This document shows, piece after piece, positions 39,684 through 51,603 of a stretch of DNA of 64,000 bases. Position numbers and translations under genes: made by a program. Each line of letters opens with the position of its first letter. Position 1 is the stretch's first letter. Source of the DNA: Prunus persica (lineage: Eukaryota; Streptophyta; Magnoliopsida; Rosales; Rosaceae); NCBI RefSeq assembly GCF_000346465.2, contig NC_034010.1, forward strand, positions 2,736,926 to 2,800,925. Reading direction: 5' to 3'. Under the pieces are notes generated by a model. The model saw only the letters and a list, made by a program, of their open reading frames with translations. It was not told the DNA's origin and did not search any database.

Positions 39684-42426
39684 TAGAGAATGGGGCATCG
39701 GTATATGTAATGGCCTCAAACCGTCTATCCTTGTAGTCAATAGAAGCAGATTTGCAGGCATGATATACTATCATATTATTTCTGTTATCTATCTCCTATA
39801 GGCAGTGTGTAATTTTGTTCTTCCAGAGTGCAATTTGATTGATATAGTTTGGGGGCCTTTAATTTTAATGGACACTCAACGTTTGCGGCATTTATCATTG
39901 TAGAATTTCTTGAACTGAATGTAATGTTACCCCTGCTTTCCAGAAAGAAGTGAGACTTGTAGTGTTGACTGGATAAGCTCACAATATTAAATTGAATGCG
40001 AAAGTTAATAAAAAAAAAACTGTCATATTGGTGTGTCCAGTTTTCTGTTTATAACTTCCCATAAGTGGTGTATGTTTGTGCTTGTGCTATTGTGTGTTTC
40101 CTTCCCATATTTTATGGTTCCAAGTTTTTCTCTCATCCTATGATGTGGGGATTGCTCGAGTTCAAGTCAATGTTCTCTGCTTATGAATATCAGTCTCTTT
40201 AGCAATGAGATTTGGGCTCGATTTTGGGCCTCCTAAAAGGATCTACTAAATTCAATATAACTCTTACTATTCACCCCTCAAAAAATAGAAAAAGTTAACA
40301 AAATAATAATTTTTTTTTTCAAATAGAAATTAATATTTATACACATGGTATCATCATCAAGCTAATATAATAATCAAATCAAATCGTCATCAGGCTATAC
40401 ATAAATATTTTTTTTTTAAAAAAAACCCCCTATAATAATAGCATTGATACTCTATGTAGCTCAAGTTCAAATCTAAACAAATAGTCAAACAGAAATTAAA
40501 CAAAATATATGGGATCTCAAGTTATGAAATATCTTTTTTGAACATGCACATTAGAACCACATTTCAACTATTATAAGAAGTAATAATCTTCAAAGCATTT
40601 AATACAATGGACTCATTCATAAAAATAGAGTAATTAAATGCAGCTCAAGTAAATTTTCTTACCTCTCGATTTTGGATGTGAAATTGAGATTTTGAGGAAG
40701 AAAGGGGTGGAATAAAATCTTGAGATTGATCGATTGTTTGAGATCGAGAAAGGAAGAGTGGCTTAGAAGAAGGGAAATGTTAAGGTTGATTGAGGCAAAG
40801 ACGCTGAAAAGAAGAGAAAATTTGAAAGAGCGGCTGGTCTGAAAGAGATGGAATGAAAAGAGGCAACAAACGGAAGAGGAGAAGATGCCTTTAGGGTTCG
40901 TAAACCTTTCGATTTATGTTTTTTTTTTTAAATATAGAAAGGAAACTCGAACTTGGAACATTTTTAAACAAAATAGAGAGACAAAAAAAATAAAATAAAT
41001 AAATAAGGGATCGCATCCTTTTGATCCCCACGTCATTTTGCCTCTATTCTCATATTTTCCCACACCGAGGACATTGAACATATTTTTTTGAACAACCAAG
41101 GGCAACCATCAATTTTAATGTCAAAGAGCTGTAACTGCACATTTTTAAAAAAAATGTTGAGTCCTATAACATTTTACTGTTACTGCACAATGAAGACTGT
41201 CGAGTGTAGAGACACTTTATTATTATTGCACAAAAGAGACTATTGAGTGCAGAAACACTCCAGGGAGGGAAAAAAGGAAACTAACAAAACATTTGAAGGG
41301 AAAAAAAATCGCAATAGTAAGACATGATACAATGAGCCTGGTAAGTGAGAAGAAAATATCAAAACATGTGACAAAAGGCAATGATAAGGTAATATGGTTA
41401 TATAAGGTAGATAACGGTAATTTGGAATAATAACAAATGAATGCGTTACCAGCAATACACATAAAAAATGATCGGATTGAGCACATGAATTTTTTTTGGG
41501 TATTATTATCTCATTAACAAATCAAAATCTTATTTTTATTAGAAAAAAAGTAAACTATTTCTTGAAATGTTAATACATTTGGAAAATACACCTCATTCCC
41601 TTTGAAAATAGGAGGGAAGGAAAATCTTCAATGGCCTATGTATCTGAACGTTATTCAATTGAGGAAGGTGGGAATAACATAACCTAGTCAATCGGTTTTG
41701 CCTTCCTCCTACCCAATCCGTAGCTTCATTAGCTCATTTTTCTCTCTTCTTCTACACTGGTTTTCTTGCAAAGTATTCACACAAATAAATATTTTGGAGC
41801 TGTTGTGACAACAATTGTTTCCCATATGTTGAGATCCAATTATTGCCAATATTTTGGAGCAGGTCGAATTGATGTCTGACAAATATGTTGATGTATAAAA
41901 TATTATCAAATCCATTCTAATTCCCACAAAATAAAAAGGAAATACCCGTCAACATAGTGGGTTTGGAAACGATAAGTTTCCTTCATGATTATTTCATCTT
42001 CTACCTTAAACTTTGACAAAATGTGAATGTTTTTCTCAATTTCTTCCTTCAACATATCTTGAATTTAGCGAGTTATCCAATCTTAAGCACCAAACATAGT
42101 TGTAGTGATAGGTAGAGGTGGAAGCGAGTAGAAAATATGCGAGAAAGCTTGAAAATTTAGTCTTGGAGCGTTAAGAAAAAACATCTCATGCTGTGCTCGT
42201 TCAATCCAATTTTTAGTTTACTTTAATCCTCAAATTAGCTTCGAAACTGAAACTTATACACAGTCTGGTTTTAGTTTGATTTTCATATTAGTAGATTTGG
42301 ATTTAAACAAAGAAGTAAAATTAAACATAACCGGTCCTGTATTGAATTTTTGAACTCTATTTTGTCAAGTGGAAAGAATTTTAGAAAGACTGAAAGAGAG
42401 TAAAAGGGGCAGACCCAAATTGTAAA
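39684..42426. other. Intergenic, no gene seen
   Basis: 3' flank of the WG/GW gene, then AT-rich DNA with homopolymers. 40670-40910 has purine-rich leader-like sequence, and 41223-41486 carries only hydrophobic antisense frames. 42370-42426 is the immediate 5' leader of the PPR gene. Confidence 0.5.
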
Positions 42427-44592
42427 ATGCCACCTCAGTCCCCACCCCCTAAACCCCAAAACTTCACCTTCTTCCACGGCCACCGCAAACCCTCACAGAA
42501 CCGCCCTAGAGTCCGCGGCGGCCTCTTCTCCAACCGCGTCTCCCTCCCAAACCGCAGATACCCCATCGCCGCCCCCCAACCTCAGCCCTTCGAACTCTCC
42601 AAATGGGATCCACACCTCCCCCAATCCTCGCCGTCCACTTCATCATCCAACCCTGCTGACACGACACTCCTCTCATTTCTCTCCCCTATCGCGCGCTTCA
42701 TTCTCGATGCGTTCCGCAAGAACCAGAACCACTGGGGCCCACCAGTCGTCTCGGAGCTCCGAAAGCTCCGCCGGGTTACGCCCGACCTCGTCGCCGAGGT
42801 GCTCAAGGTCCAAAACGACCCCGTCTCCGCTTCCAAGTTCTTCCACTGGGCAGGTAAGCAAAAGGGTTTCAAGCACACTTATGCTTCCTACAATGCCTTG
42901 GCCTATTGTCTGAACAGGTCCAACCGGTTCCGGTCCGCGGACCAAGTCCCAGAGTTGATGGACTCGCAGGGCAAACCGCCCAGCGAGAAACAGTTTGAGA
43001 TTCTCATCAGAATGCACTCCGATGCCAATAGAGGTCTTAGGGTTTATTACGTGTATGAAAAAATGAAGAAATTTGGGGTTAAACCCAGGGTTTTCTTGTA
43101 CAATAGGATCATGGATGCATTAGTGAAGTCGGGTTATTTGGATTTGGCATTATCGGTTTACGAAGACTTTAGGGGTGATGGGCTGGTCGAGGAGAGTGTT
43201 ACTTTTATGATCTTGATAAAGGGTCTTTGTAAAATGGGAAGAATGGATGAAATGTTGCAGCTTTTGGAGAGAATGAGGGTGAATTTGTGTAAACCGGACG
43301 TGTTTGCATACACGGCAATGGTTAAGGTTTTGATTTCAGAGGGGAACTTGGACGGCTGTTTGAGGGTTTGGGAGGAAATGAAGAGAGATAGGGTAGGGGC
43401 AGACGTTATGGCATATGCAACTCTGGTTACGGGTCTGTGTAAGGGAGGGAGGGTGGAGAAAGGATACAAGTTGTTTAGGGAGATGAAGGTTAAGGGTTTC
43501 CTGATTGATAGAGCTATTTACGGGGTGTTGATTGAGGGGTTCGTGGCAGACAGGAAGGTTGGAGCGGCATGTGATTTGTTGAAGGATTTGATGGATTCAG
43601 GGTATAGGGCAGATTTGGGGATATATAATTCTCTTATTGAGGGTTTATGTAATGCGAAGCGGGTTGACAAAGCTTATAAGATTTTCCGAGTTACAGTTCA
43701 AGAGGGTCTTCAGCCAGATTTTGCTACGGTGAATCCCATTTTGGTGTCTTATGCTGAGATGAGAAGAATGGATAACTTTTGCGATATGCTTGCAGAGATG
43801 GAGAAATTTGATTTTCCTGTTATTGATGATCTTTCAAAATTCTTTTCCTTTATGGTAGGAAAGGAGGATGGAGTACCGTTAGCTTTGGAAGTGTTTGGGG
43901 AGTTGAAGGTTAAAGGTTATTATAGTGTTGGAATCTACAATATCCTTATGGGATCCCTCCACAAATCTGGGAAAGTGAAGAAAGCATTGTCTCTCTTTAA
44001 TGAAATGAAGGATGTGGATTTGCAGCCCGATGCGTCTACTTATAGCATTGCAATTATGTGTTTTGTTGAAGATGAGGACATCCATGAGGCTTGTGCCTCT
44101 CATAATAAGATAATTGAGATGTCTTGTGTTCCTTCTATCTCTGCTTACTGTTCTCTTGCAAGAGGTCTTTGCAAAGTTGGCGAGATTGATACAGTTATGC
44201 TGCTTGTTCGTGACTGCTTAGCCAGTGTGACAAGTGGGCCCATGGAATTCAAGTATTCTCTTACCATTCTCCATGCATGTAAATCTAATAATGCTGAGAA
44301 GGTGATTGAAGTACTAAACGAGATGATGCAGCAGGGTTGTCCTCTGGATGATGTTATATACTCTGCTATAATCTCTGGCATGTGTAAGCATGGAACAATA
44401 GAGGAGGCAATGAAGATATTTTCTAATTTGAAAGAGCGCAAACTTTTAACAGAAGCCAACATGTTTGTGTATGATGAAGTATTAATTGAACACGTGAAGA
44501 AGAAGACGGCAGATCTGGTGGTGTCAGGATTGAAGTTTTTTGGTTTAGAATCCAAGTTGAAAGCAAAGGGTTGTAAACTGCTGTCGGGATGA
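42427..44592 (+). CDS. Pentatricopeptide repeat (PPR) protein, P-type
   Basis: PPR proteins bind organellar RNA and act in its processing, stability or translation. One uninterrupted frame of 721 residues, as usual for this mostly intronless family. The first about 70 residues are rich in Pro, Arg and Ser (MPPQSPPPKPQNFTF...), fitting an organelle targeting region. Residues 85-160 are the conserved pre-repeat part (FRKNQNHWGPPVVSELRKL, then KFFHWAGKQKGFKHTYASYN). From about residue 170 the frame is a run of 35-residue repeats with the usual words (LIKGLCKMGRMDEML, KPDVFAYTAMVKVL, LCKGGRVEKGYKLF). It ends with KKKTADLVVSGLKFFGLESKLKAKG. There is no E, E+ or DYW editing domain, so it is P-type. 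It closely resembles the Arabidopsis protein At4g20740 as I remember it. The short antisense frames inside are shadows. Confidence 0.93.
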   Translation: MPPQSPPPKPQNFTFFHGHRKPSQNRPRVRGGLFSNRVSLPNRRYPIAAPQPQPFELSKWDPHLPQSSPSTSSSNPADTTLLSFLSPIARFILDAFRKNQNHWGPPVVSELRKLRRVTPDLVAEVLKVQNDPVSASKFFHWAGKQKGFKHTYASYNALAYCLNRSNRFRSADQVPELMDSQGKPPSEKQFEILIRMHSDANRGLRVYYVYEKMKKFGVKPRVFLYNRIMDALVKSGYLDLALSVYEDFRGDGLVEESVTFMILIKGLCKMGRMDEMLQLLERMRVNLCKPDVFAYTAMVKVLISEGNLDGCLRVWEEMKRDRVGADVMAYATLVTGLCKGGRVEKGYKLFREMKVKGFLIDRAIYGVLIEGFVADRKVGAACDLLKDLMDSGYRADLGIYNSLIEGLCNAKRVDKAYKIFRVTVQEGLQPDFATVNPILVSYAEMRRMDNFCDMLAEMEKFDFPVIDDLSKFFSFMVGKEDGVPLALEVFGELKVKGYYSVGIYNILMGSLHKSGKVKKALSLFNEMKDVDLQPDASTYSIAIMCFVEDEDIHEACASHNKIIEMSCVPSISAYCSLARGLCKVGEIDTVMLLVRDCLASVTSGPMEFKYSLTILHACKSNNAEKVIEVLNEMMQQGCPLDDVIYSAIISGMCKHGTIEEAMKIFSNLKERKLLTEANMFVYDEVLIEHVKKKTADLVVSGLKFFGLESKLKAKGCKLLSG

Positions 44593-46055
44593 ATTATGAA
44601 GCCAGGTACTGAATTCACTGGTTATTTGGCTTTTAACATGTTTAATATGTATGAGATAGTCCATAACCCATTGGAGAGTACGTACCTTCTGTTGCAATTT
44701 GCTTTTAATGCATGAAGTTGTATCGGGTGAACACTGCAATTAAGATCTGTATGTATTTGTGGTTGTAGTCTTCAGAGTGGCAGATGGTGCACCTTTCCAG
44801 GGTAGTGTTATGAGGCTTCATATCAGCGGGCATCATGAGTGGGGTTTGTTTTTTCAGTGTCTCATAACTTCTCCAACAGGTCAGTTTAGTTCTCTAAAGC
44901 CTTGTGTTAAACCTAGTGAGATCCTTTATTGTCAATTAATGTGCTTTAGCAAGCTGATTCTTGTTTTTTTTTTCTAGCTAGATTGTGCTTTAGCTCGGCA
45001 TATTTTGGAAAAGAATCAAGAATATTTTGTTTATCAGATATTAAGTGCAAAGAGGTGTTAAAGTTATCTTCAAGTTACCAATAACGGAAGTCTCAAACGG
45101 CCGAGATGATGGGTTGAAAAAGTTTCAGGGCAGCAGAGAGGCCCTCGTATGGATGTGGATGGGGAGGCTGATTCTTGATATATGTGGAGAAGAAAACCTA
45201 GTTCATAACTTCCATTCTGTGTACAGGTCTAAGCCGTTTACATGGTTATCTGTCTTCCAGTAACCAAGTCTATCAATCAAATTATTGTTGTTCTTGTAAT
45301 AAAGTCTATGAGGGTTGATATTCCATTGATAGCAGGGGGAGATATTTTTCTCAAGGCAAACTCCAAGTTCCCATTTCAATGACAGTGATGGGCTGAACAT
45401 GCAGGAGTTAATGTTTCCTAAGTTTTTTTGCAGTAGGTCAAAGATGACAGATCTGAAATGTTCATAATATGTGGGAGAAATGGAGTCTGCAATGCCAATT
45501 TCATGTAATCCGCAATATTCAAGGCGACTTTTGAGTTTTGGCATAGTAGATTTATTTCATGAACCTTTTCTACTTTGTATTCTGTATCTTGAAATAAATT
45601 ATAAAAAAAAATTCAGAATTGACAATAATTTCAATTACGACGATTCGAAATTTAAAGAAATCATTCTATTGATCTATACGAGTCCTGTAAAATCCTTCAG
45701 GTGGGATTGTCACTTCTGCTAGCAACCAAGAACATGCTTATCGGAAACACTAACAGCAAAACCTCCTCTGCCTATTATACAAACTCTATATATTCATACC
45801 ATATTTCTTTTTACAAACAAAAGAAACACAACGCATGCACTCTAATTCTCAAGGAAGGAAGAGAAGGTGCCATTAGGCTCGAAGGCTATCGGCGCAACAT
45901 TCTAATGTCAATACTCATTTGACATACAAAATTGTCAAAGCCTATTAAGTTTCCCTGCATCCCCTTCTTTCCCTTACATTCAAAGAATCACCATTCACGA
46001 CGGCACGCTGATCTGAAATATAAAACTAAACCTTACCAAGCAGCAAAAAGAAAGT
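44593..46055. other. Intergenic, 3' flanks of two convergent genes
   Basis: Lies between the plus-strand PPR gene and the minus-strand plastid gene, so it holds both 3' UTRs. Frames at 45045-45263 and 45471-45722 have no coding character. No transposon end recognised. Confidence 0.55.
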
Positions 46056-47720
46056 CTAGACTTCCCTTTTGGGTCGGTTACGCGTTCGTGGAAGGGCAGG
46101 TTTTTCTTCTATAGGCATGTCAACTTCATCATCCTCATCAGTTTCCCTGATCGCTTGGTTAATTGCAATCTACATCAACAATACAAGCATTATGACCTAC
46201 TTACAAAAATATAGAGAGAAAAAAAGAAACACATGCGCGCATACGAAAATATAAGCAGTCAGGACAATGACAATTGCAGCAGGTTTTCCATATTTCTTGT
46301 GGCATAATTTTCTTCAAAGGCTAATTATAATGTGAGACCAACAAAAGTCAAGCTGTGAAGAACAGACATGCTATCCCATGAATTAACAGTTACTATAATC
46401 GCAAATGTAATAAATAATTTGCTTGGCAGACCACAAGTATCTGGGACAATGCTTTGTTGATTGAGTTTCCAGAATCTGGTAGTTCATAAACATAACAACT
46501 AATTGGAGAAAAAGAAAAAGAACATAGCAAACAAACAGATTATGATCTATTTTTAGCAGTACTTGCAAAACTCTCACTTTCCAGTCCCTCCTGTTTACCT
46601 TGGGGTTCCGAAGATAGTTTTTTACATTAACGAAAAGAGGAAAACATATGATTGTTCCCATTACAATATGGAATCAATACTCAAATATTTGAATCATGTC
46701 ATCATGGGATGGCTTCAAAGAAATATAAGAAAACAAAGATAAAGTCTTCTGTCAAAACAGCAGCAGAAGATATATTGTCCCTAATACTATATTAGGGATA
46801 AAGCACAGAAAAATGATAAATATCTTAATTTTAAACCGAGTATTCTTTTTAAGGCACATCTCTAAGAACATGCCATTGGAGTTGCATAACATGTCTCTAA
46901 GAACATGCCATCAGACAATGCCAGATATAACCGAAATCATGATTTAAAACAAAATTGAGATTATATGTGAATGTGAACATACATTTTATATTTCAGAGGA
47001 ACATGTGGATAAAAGCTCCTAATTTTCGCTATTGTTCCATTTCGGGGTGATTACGACATCAAAATTTAAACATAATGAGAAAACTACTATAGAACATTTA
47101 TACACTACATATTGTGCGCTGTTAGAAAACAGAGTACATAAGAGAAAAAAAAAACATCTTGACAGAGCAAAGTGACACCATACATTAAATCCATTTGAAC
47201 TTCAACTAATATAAAACTGATGGGAAAACATTGAAGGCTTGCCTAGCAGTTCAATTGCCACTTTATATTCTATATGAAAGAAATCATTGGCAATCTTGTT
47301 CATTCCAATCACCACAAAAACGAAAATAAAAATAAAAACACTTGCAATCTTCAACAAAACCCAAAACCCACATGAACTTTAACATCTCAGAAGCATTAAG
47401 CCGCATGCAAATAAAGACAAAAACCCAGTTGCAGAAATTTCACAAACCTCTTCAAGAAATTCTTCGTCGAGCTTATCGGCGATTCTCATGGAGGTGAAGA
47501 CAGTGACAGCGATCAGAGAGAGTGGCATAACGAATGCGAACACGTACTGGTTCGTGGTGGGACCGGCACGTGTCACCACCGTTAGGCCTCTGGCTTGCCG
47601 GCTGGAAAATCGAGTCGCCGGCGATATGGGCACGTGCGGGGGGTTGAGTAGAGCACGTGAGGACGGGGCTGGTGGAGAGAGAGTGAGAGAGGCTGTGTTG
47701 GAGATGAGAAGCCTTGCCAT
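46056..47720 (-). CDS. Small plastid membrane protein, possible HCF153-type thylakoid protein
   Basis: Two exons, 47720-47448 and 46169-46056, joined at phase 0 through a 1278-base intron (GT donor at 47447, AG acceptor at 46170), giving 128 residues. Residues 1-51 are rich in Ser, Pro, Ala and Arg without acidic residues, typical of a chloroplast transit peptide, ending near VVTRAGP. Residues 59-79 (YVFAFVMPLSLIAVTVFTSMR) form one membrane span. The tail is acidic (DKLDEEFLEEIAINQAIRETDEDDE) and ends with the basic PRTRNRPKREV. The layout (transit peptide, one span, stroma-facing tail, about 130 residues) and the RTRNRPKRE end recall HCF153, a factor needed for cytochrome b6f accumulation. 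That identification is from memory and tentative. The gene looks intact; the exon 2 join rests on splice consensus and sequence logic. Confidence 0.72.
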
Positions 47721-48014
47721 GATATGGTAGCAGCTTAGCTTTTCCGCTCGGAGTGGATAATGTTATCATTTCGCTTTTATAAAATCACTGCGGGTCACGT
47801 TAACATTGTCTATTTTGTTGTTTTTTTAATTTATAATTTTTATAATTTTTAATTATTTATTTAGAGAAAGACAATAGATTGTATTTATACGCTCAGACGT
47901 CAGTCACAAATGTCATACGGAGGAGTCCACCGGCAACAATAAGTGCACAATGTGTACTTCCATTGATATGCACATAGGACCAAAGAAACTCCGGTGTAAA
48001 AGCATCAAGGTTAG
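47721..48014. other. Promoter region of the plastid gene and intergenic DNA
   Basis: Upstream of the minus-strand gene: an AT-rich stretch with a possible TATA-like TTTATAAAAT near 47776. No gene. Confidence 0.4.
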
Positions 48015-48353
48015 TGTTAGGACTCAAAATCCCACATTGGAAAAATAAGCATATCTTAGAGTAGTTTAAGAGCTTATGGGCACTCTTCCCTTACAAGCCA
48101 TTTTTTAGGGACAAGTTCTATCTAAGAGTTCTTAACATTTGGTATCAGAGCCTCGTTTCACCACGCAACTGGGCCCAATTCCACGACAGAGATGACTTAT
48201 AGGCTAAATTAAGATGACCAGCGTTATCTATGGGCATAATATTGAGTCATGAATACCTATAGTTGAGTATGAAATCGTGGTGGAGTGTTAGGACTCAAGA
48301 TCCCACATTGAAAAAATAACATATTCTAAAGTGGTTTAAGAACTCATGGACAT
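48015..48353 (+). mobile_element. TRIM (miniature LTR retrotransposon) with 3' LTR truncated
   Basis: 5' LTR 48015-48137 (123 bases, TGTTAGGACTC...CTTAACA) is followed two bases later by TGGTATCAGAG (48140-48150), the primer site matching initiator methionine tRNA. A non-coding interior of about 135 bases follows, and then a second copy of the LTR start at 48286 (TGTTAGGACTCAAGATCCCA). The second LTR matches for only about 65 bases before sequence unrelated to the first takes over near 48353. No gag or pol: the element could move only with help from other elements. A relative lies at 29.1-29.6 kb. Confidence 0.85.
48140..48150 (+). promoter_or_regulatory. Primer binding site of the TRIM
   Basis: TGGTATCAGAG is the standard complement of the 3' end of plant initiator methionine tRNA, two bases after the LTR. 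Confidence 0.85.
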
Positions 48354-49076
48354 GGGGCAGATGCAACTTTTCCTTCTCATCTTTCTTGTTTTTTGTCGTA
48401 TTTAAAGAAGAAATCCCTTTTGTTTTTTTTTTTTTTTGGGGGTATAAGTAGTTTTTTGTTTTAAATTTTTTTTATTGACAAAGAAGGTGATTCCAACACA
48501 AGAACGAAACAATTAGATTTAGAACTAATTAGTTCCACTAGGTTTTAATTGAGTCTATGCACTTAACCATCAAACCGTAGTAGTAATCATATCTCCATTT
48601 TCATAACAATAATGTTTGACACCTTGTATTTTCAACTATAACCCATCTCTTTAGCTTAACCCTTTGAAAGTCAATTTTTCTCAACTACAACTCATCTCAT
48701 TATTGTTTGAATAAATTTTTTTTTTTTTCTAAATAAAATCCGATGACTATGATCTAACTCAGCAAGTTACTTAATCAAGCGCAAAATCAAATTTCTTGTA
48801 CGTTTTGGAGAATTCAATACCTTCCATGTCTTCATCAACCATCATGTTTCTCAATAAGTTTTTTATGAACTAATTTCTTTTACTAAGGCTACGATTATCA
48901 ACATGTTGTTGGAAAGATACTCTATTTACCATTATATTAATTTGAGCGATATTGTCTACTTGCAATTAATCACATTATCTACCCATTACTCCATAAAAAA
49001 ATAAAAATAAATAAATGAAGAAAAATTGCTACCTCCTCTTTCACGCCAATAACTCCCCCTTTTTTTCCCTTTCACT
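48354..49076. other. Intergenic, no gene seen
   Basis: T-rich then mixed AT-rich DNA; no frame or repeat terminus recognised. Confidence 0.5.
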
Positions 49077-49079
49077 TTA

Positions 49080-50236
49080 GGCCGTGTTCGGTATCATTTT
49101 CACTGCCCGTTCTCTGTTTTCATTTCCTGTTTTCTGGCAAAAACTTGTTGGTGGAATGTTTTTGTTTTCCCTGAAAATATTTTTCAAAAACAAATCCAAT
49201 TCATGAACAAAAGTTGAAAACGATATTATGTTGTTTTCATTTTCAACGTTTTCGTTTTCAGTCCATACGATAATTCATTTTTTCCATCTCTCTTTCTCCA
49301 ATCAACATCGATTCTTGTCTTTGAAATTTTCCATAGCTATTCTTCTTCTTCTGAAATCTCTGAAATCTTGATTTACTTATCAAGCACCAGACCAAAAAAA
49401 AAAAAAAAAAAAAAAAAATTCAACTGAGGAGCACAACTGTGGAAACCCATCTCCCCTGATCCAAACCCATTGTCTAGTTTGCCGCACCGGCACCTCCAAA
49501 GCACGATCACCACCAAAGCAATCGAACCATAACTGCCACAAACCCAGTTGAACCACTATCACCACCCAATCGAACCACCACCAACCATTAACAAATGAAA
49601 ACAGAGAGAGGATGGGTATGAAGAGAGAAGAAGAGGAGGAAGAATCAGAGAGAGGAAGAAGAAAAGAAAAAATAAGAGAGGAAGAAGAAGAAAAGAAAAA
49701 ATTAAGGGAGGAAGAAGAAGAGAAAGAATCATATAGAGGAAGAAGAAGAGAAGAGAAAAGATAGAAAAAGGAAGAAACAAAGAAAAAAGAAAGTCTGGGA
49801 AGGAATAGAAGAAGAAAAAAGGAAAAGAGAAAGAAAAAGAGAAAAAAGAAAGGCACGGGCCTGGGAAGGAAGGAAAGGAAGAAAGAAAGAGAAAAAGAAA
49901 AAAGAAATGAGATAAGATAGTTTGTCTTTAAAAAAAATATTAGAATTTTTTATTTGTTAAATTATAAATTTTTTTTATTGTTTATAAATTTTTGTCTTTG
50001 AAAAATAGCAGATTTTTTTTATTAAAAAAAACTGAAATTAGCAAAAATACAATTGAAAATAAGTCACATATTATTATTTTCAAATTGTAGTACCAGACAC
50101 GTTTTTATTGTTTTTGTTTTCTAATTAATCTACCAGACACATTTTCATTTCCTGAAAATGCAAATTTGTTTTCTTGTTTTCATTCTCTGAAAATATTCTC
50201 AAAAAACACACTCCGAAAACGTTACCAGACGGGCCC
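49080..50236. mobile_element. Large MITE with purine-rich interior, TTA target duplication
   Basis: Left end GGCCGTGTTCGGTATCATTTTC and right end whose complement is GGGCCCGTCTGGTAACGTTTTC match at most positions. The flanking triplets are TTA on both sides (49077-49079 and 50237-50239). Inside both ends are Phe/Lys-codon-like TTTTC/GAAAA runs. The centre contains a poly(A) tract (49393-49418), a non-repetitive CA-rich stretch (49420-49590) and about 300 bases of imperfect GAAGAAGA sequence (49600-49910). Minus-strand frames there encode only Phe/Leu/Ser runs and are not genes. The TTA duplication suggests PIF/Harbinger-type mobilisation. Confidence 0.65.
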
Positions 50237-50436
50237 TTATTGTCTTGTTTTGCACAATCTGCCTCTTTTTTTCCACACCTCTCACATTTGTCAACATCTA
50301 CTAGGGATTAGGTCTTGAAAATCAGTTGAGAAAGAGTCACTGCTGCCATAATTGCAACAGAAGCAGTGGCCCATCCTGGCGCCCAGTTTCTTTATTGAGC
50401 TCCTTGACTTGGTTATACAGCATAAGCCTCGTATTA

Positions 50437-51603
50437 GAGCAACTCCACTCATAAGGGTTAAATCTAAGGCAAGGGCAAGCAAGGGCTGCTACTATTCACA
50501 TGAATAGTGGCAGCCTTGCCATTTGTGGTTCCACCCATGAGAGCACTGGCAGCGCAAGACCCAACCCGGGTAGAAGGGCCCCCAGGCGAGCCCAACACAG
50601 CTCCAGCGCGAGGAAGAGAGCCCGGGCAGCTGCTGGGTCCCACGAGCCCGGGCAGGCCCAAGGGCAACTTCAGCCTGGGCTTCAGCCCGAGTTGGATGAC
50701 GTCATGCTGACGTCATCCCTGACAGCAACCAACTGTAACAAGCCACGTGTCGCGCCAGGGACGCTCCGATGGATTTTTTTTCCAGAAATCCGACGGTCCT
50801 CGTTTTTTTTGCTAAAAAAATTGCAAAAAAATTCTGAAAAATTCTGAAATTTTTTTTAAAAAATACCAAAAAATTATGTATTTTTTCCCTATAAATACCT
50901 AACCATTTTATTTACTTTCCACACAAAATCTTCATACAATTCTTCTCCATCCCCAATATTTTTTACTCTCCACTCACATTATTCACTTTCCTCACCAATT
51001 CTCCACACAAACTATTCTTCTTCCAATATTTCTTACTCTTCACTCACATTTTTCACTTCCCACACCAATTCTCCATACAAACTCTTCTCCTTCCAATATT
51101 TTTTATCCTCCACTCACATTTTTCTACTACTTTCCATTTGTAGAAAGAAAAAAAAAATCTTATCTGAAATATGAGATTATAATTTTTTTAAAATATCTGA
51201 AAATCTTATCTGACATGGGACACGTGGTACAATTTTAGAGGGTGAAAATGTTATATGAAATCTGAGATTATAATTTTTTTTAATGAATATCCGAAAATTT
51301 TATCTGGAATAAGACACGTGGCAATCGAGATTCTCATCCGAAAATCTTTTCTTAAAACAATGGACACGTGACAACCAAAAATATTATCCGAAAATTTAAT
51401 TACAAAAGATTATCAAAATTAATGGTTTAAAGTATTAAAAAAATAGGAAATAAAGTACAATGAATAGTATTTGCCCTAGACTTGCCCTAGACTTAGCCCT
51501 CATGGGTGGAACCACAAATGGCAAGGCTGCCACTATTCATGTGAATAGTGACAGCCCTTGCTTGCCCTTGCCTTAGACTTTGCCCTTAGGGGTGGAGTTG
51601 CTC
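50437..51603 (-). mobile_element. MITE: internal-deletion derivative of the adjacent Harbinger element
   Basis: Ends are a 105-base inverted repeat (50437-50541 and 51499-51603), each containing the near-palindrome ACTATTCACATGAATAGT. Positions 50542 to about 51145 match the complement of 54910-55590 (5' leader and terminus of the Myb-like gene). Positions 51165-51498 match the complement of 51607-51943 (left end of the transposase side). So it is the two ends of the large element joined with both genes removed. Right flank TGA differs from left flank TTA, so it does not have a clean target duplication of its own. Confidence 0.85.

Noticed and set aside
44145..44618. 157-codon minus-strand frame inside the PPR gene
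   Set aside because: Antisense shadow of a clear PPR coding region.
49380..49856. 158-codon minus-strand frame with long Phe/Leu/Ser runs
   Set aside because: It is a direct translation of the purine-rich GAAGAA tract inside a MITE, and has no domain or conservation signal.
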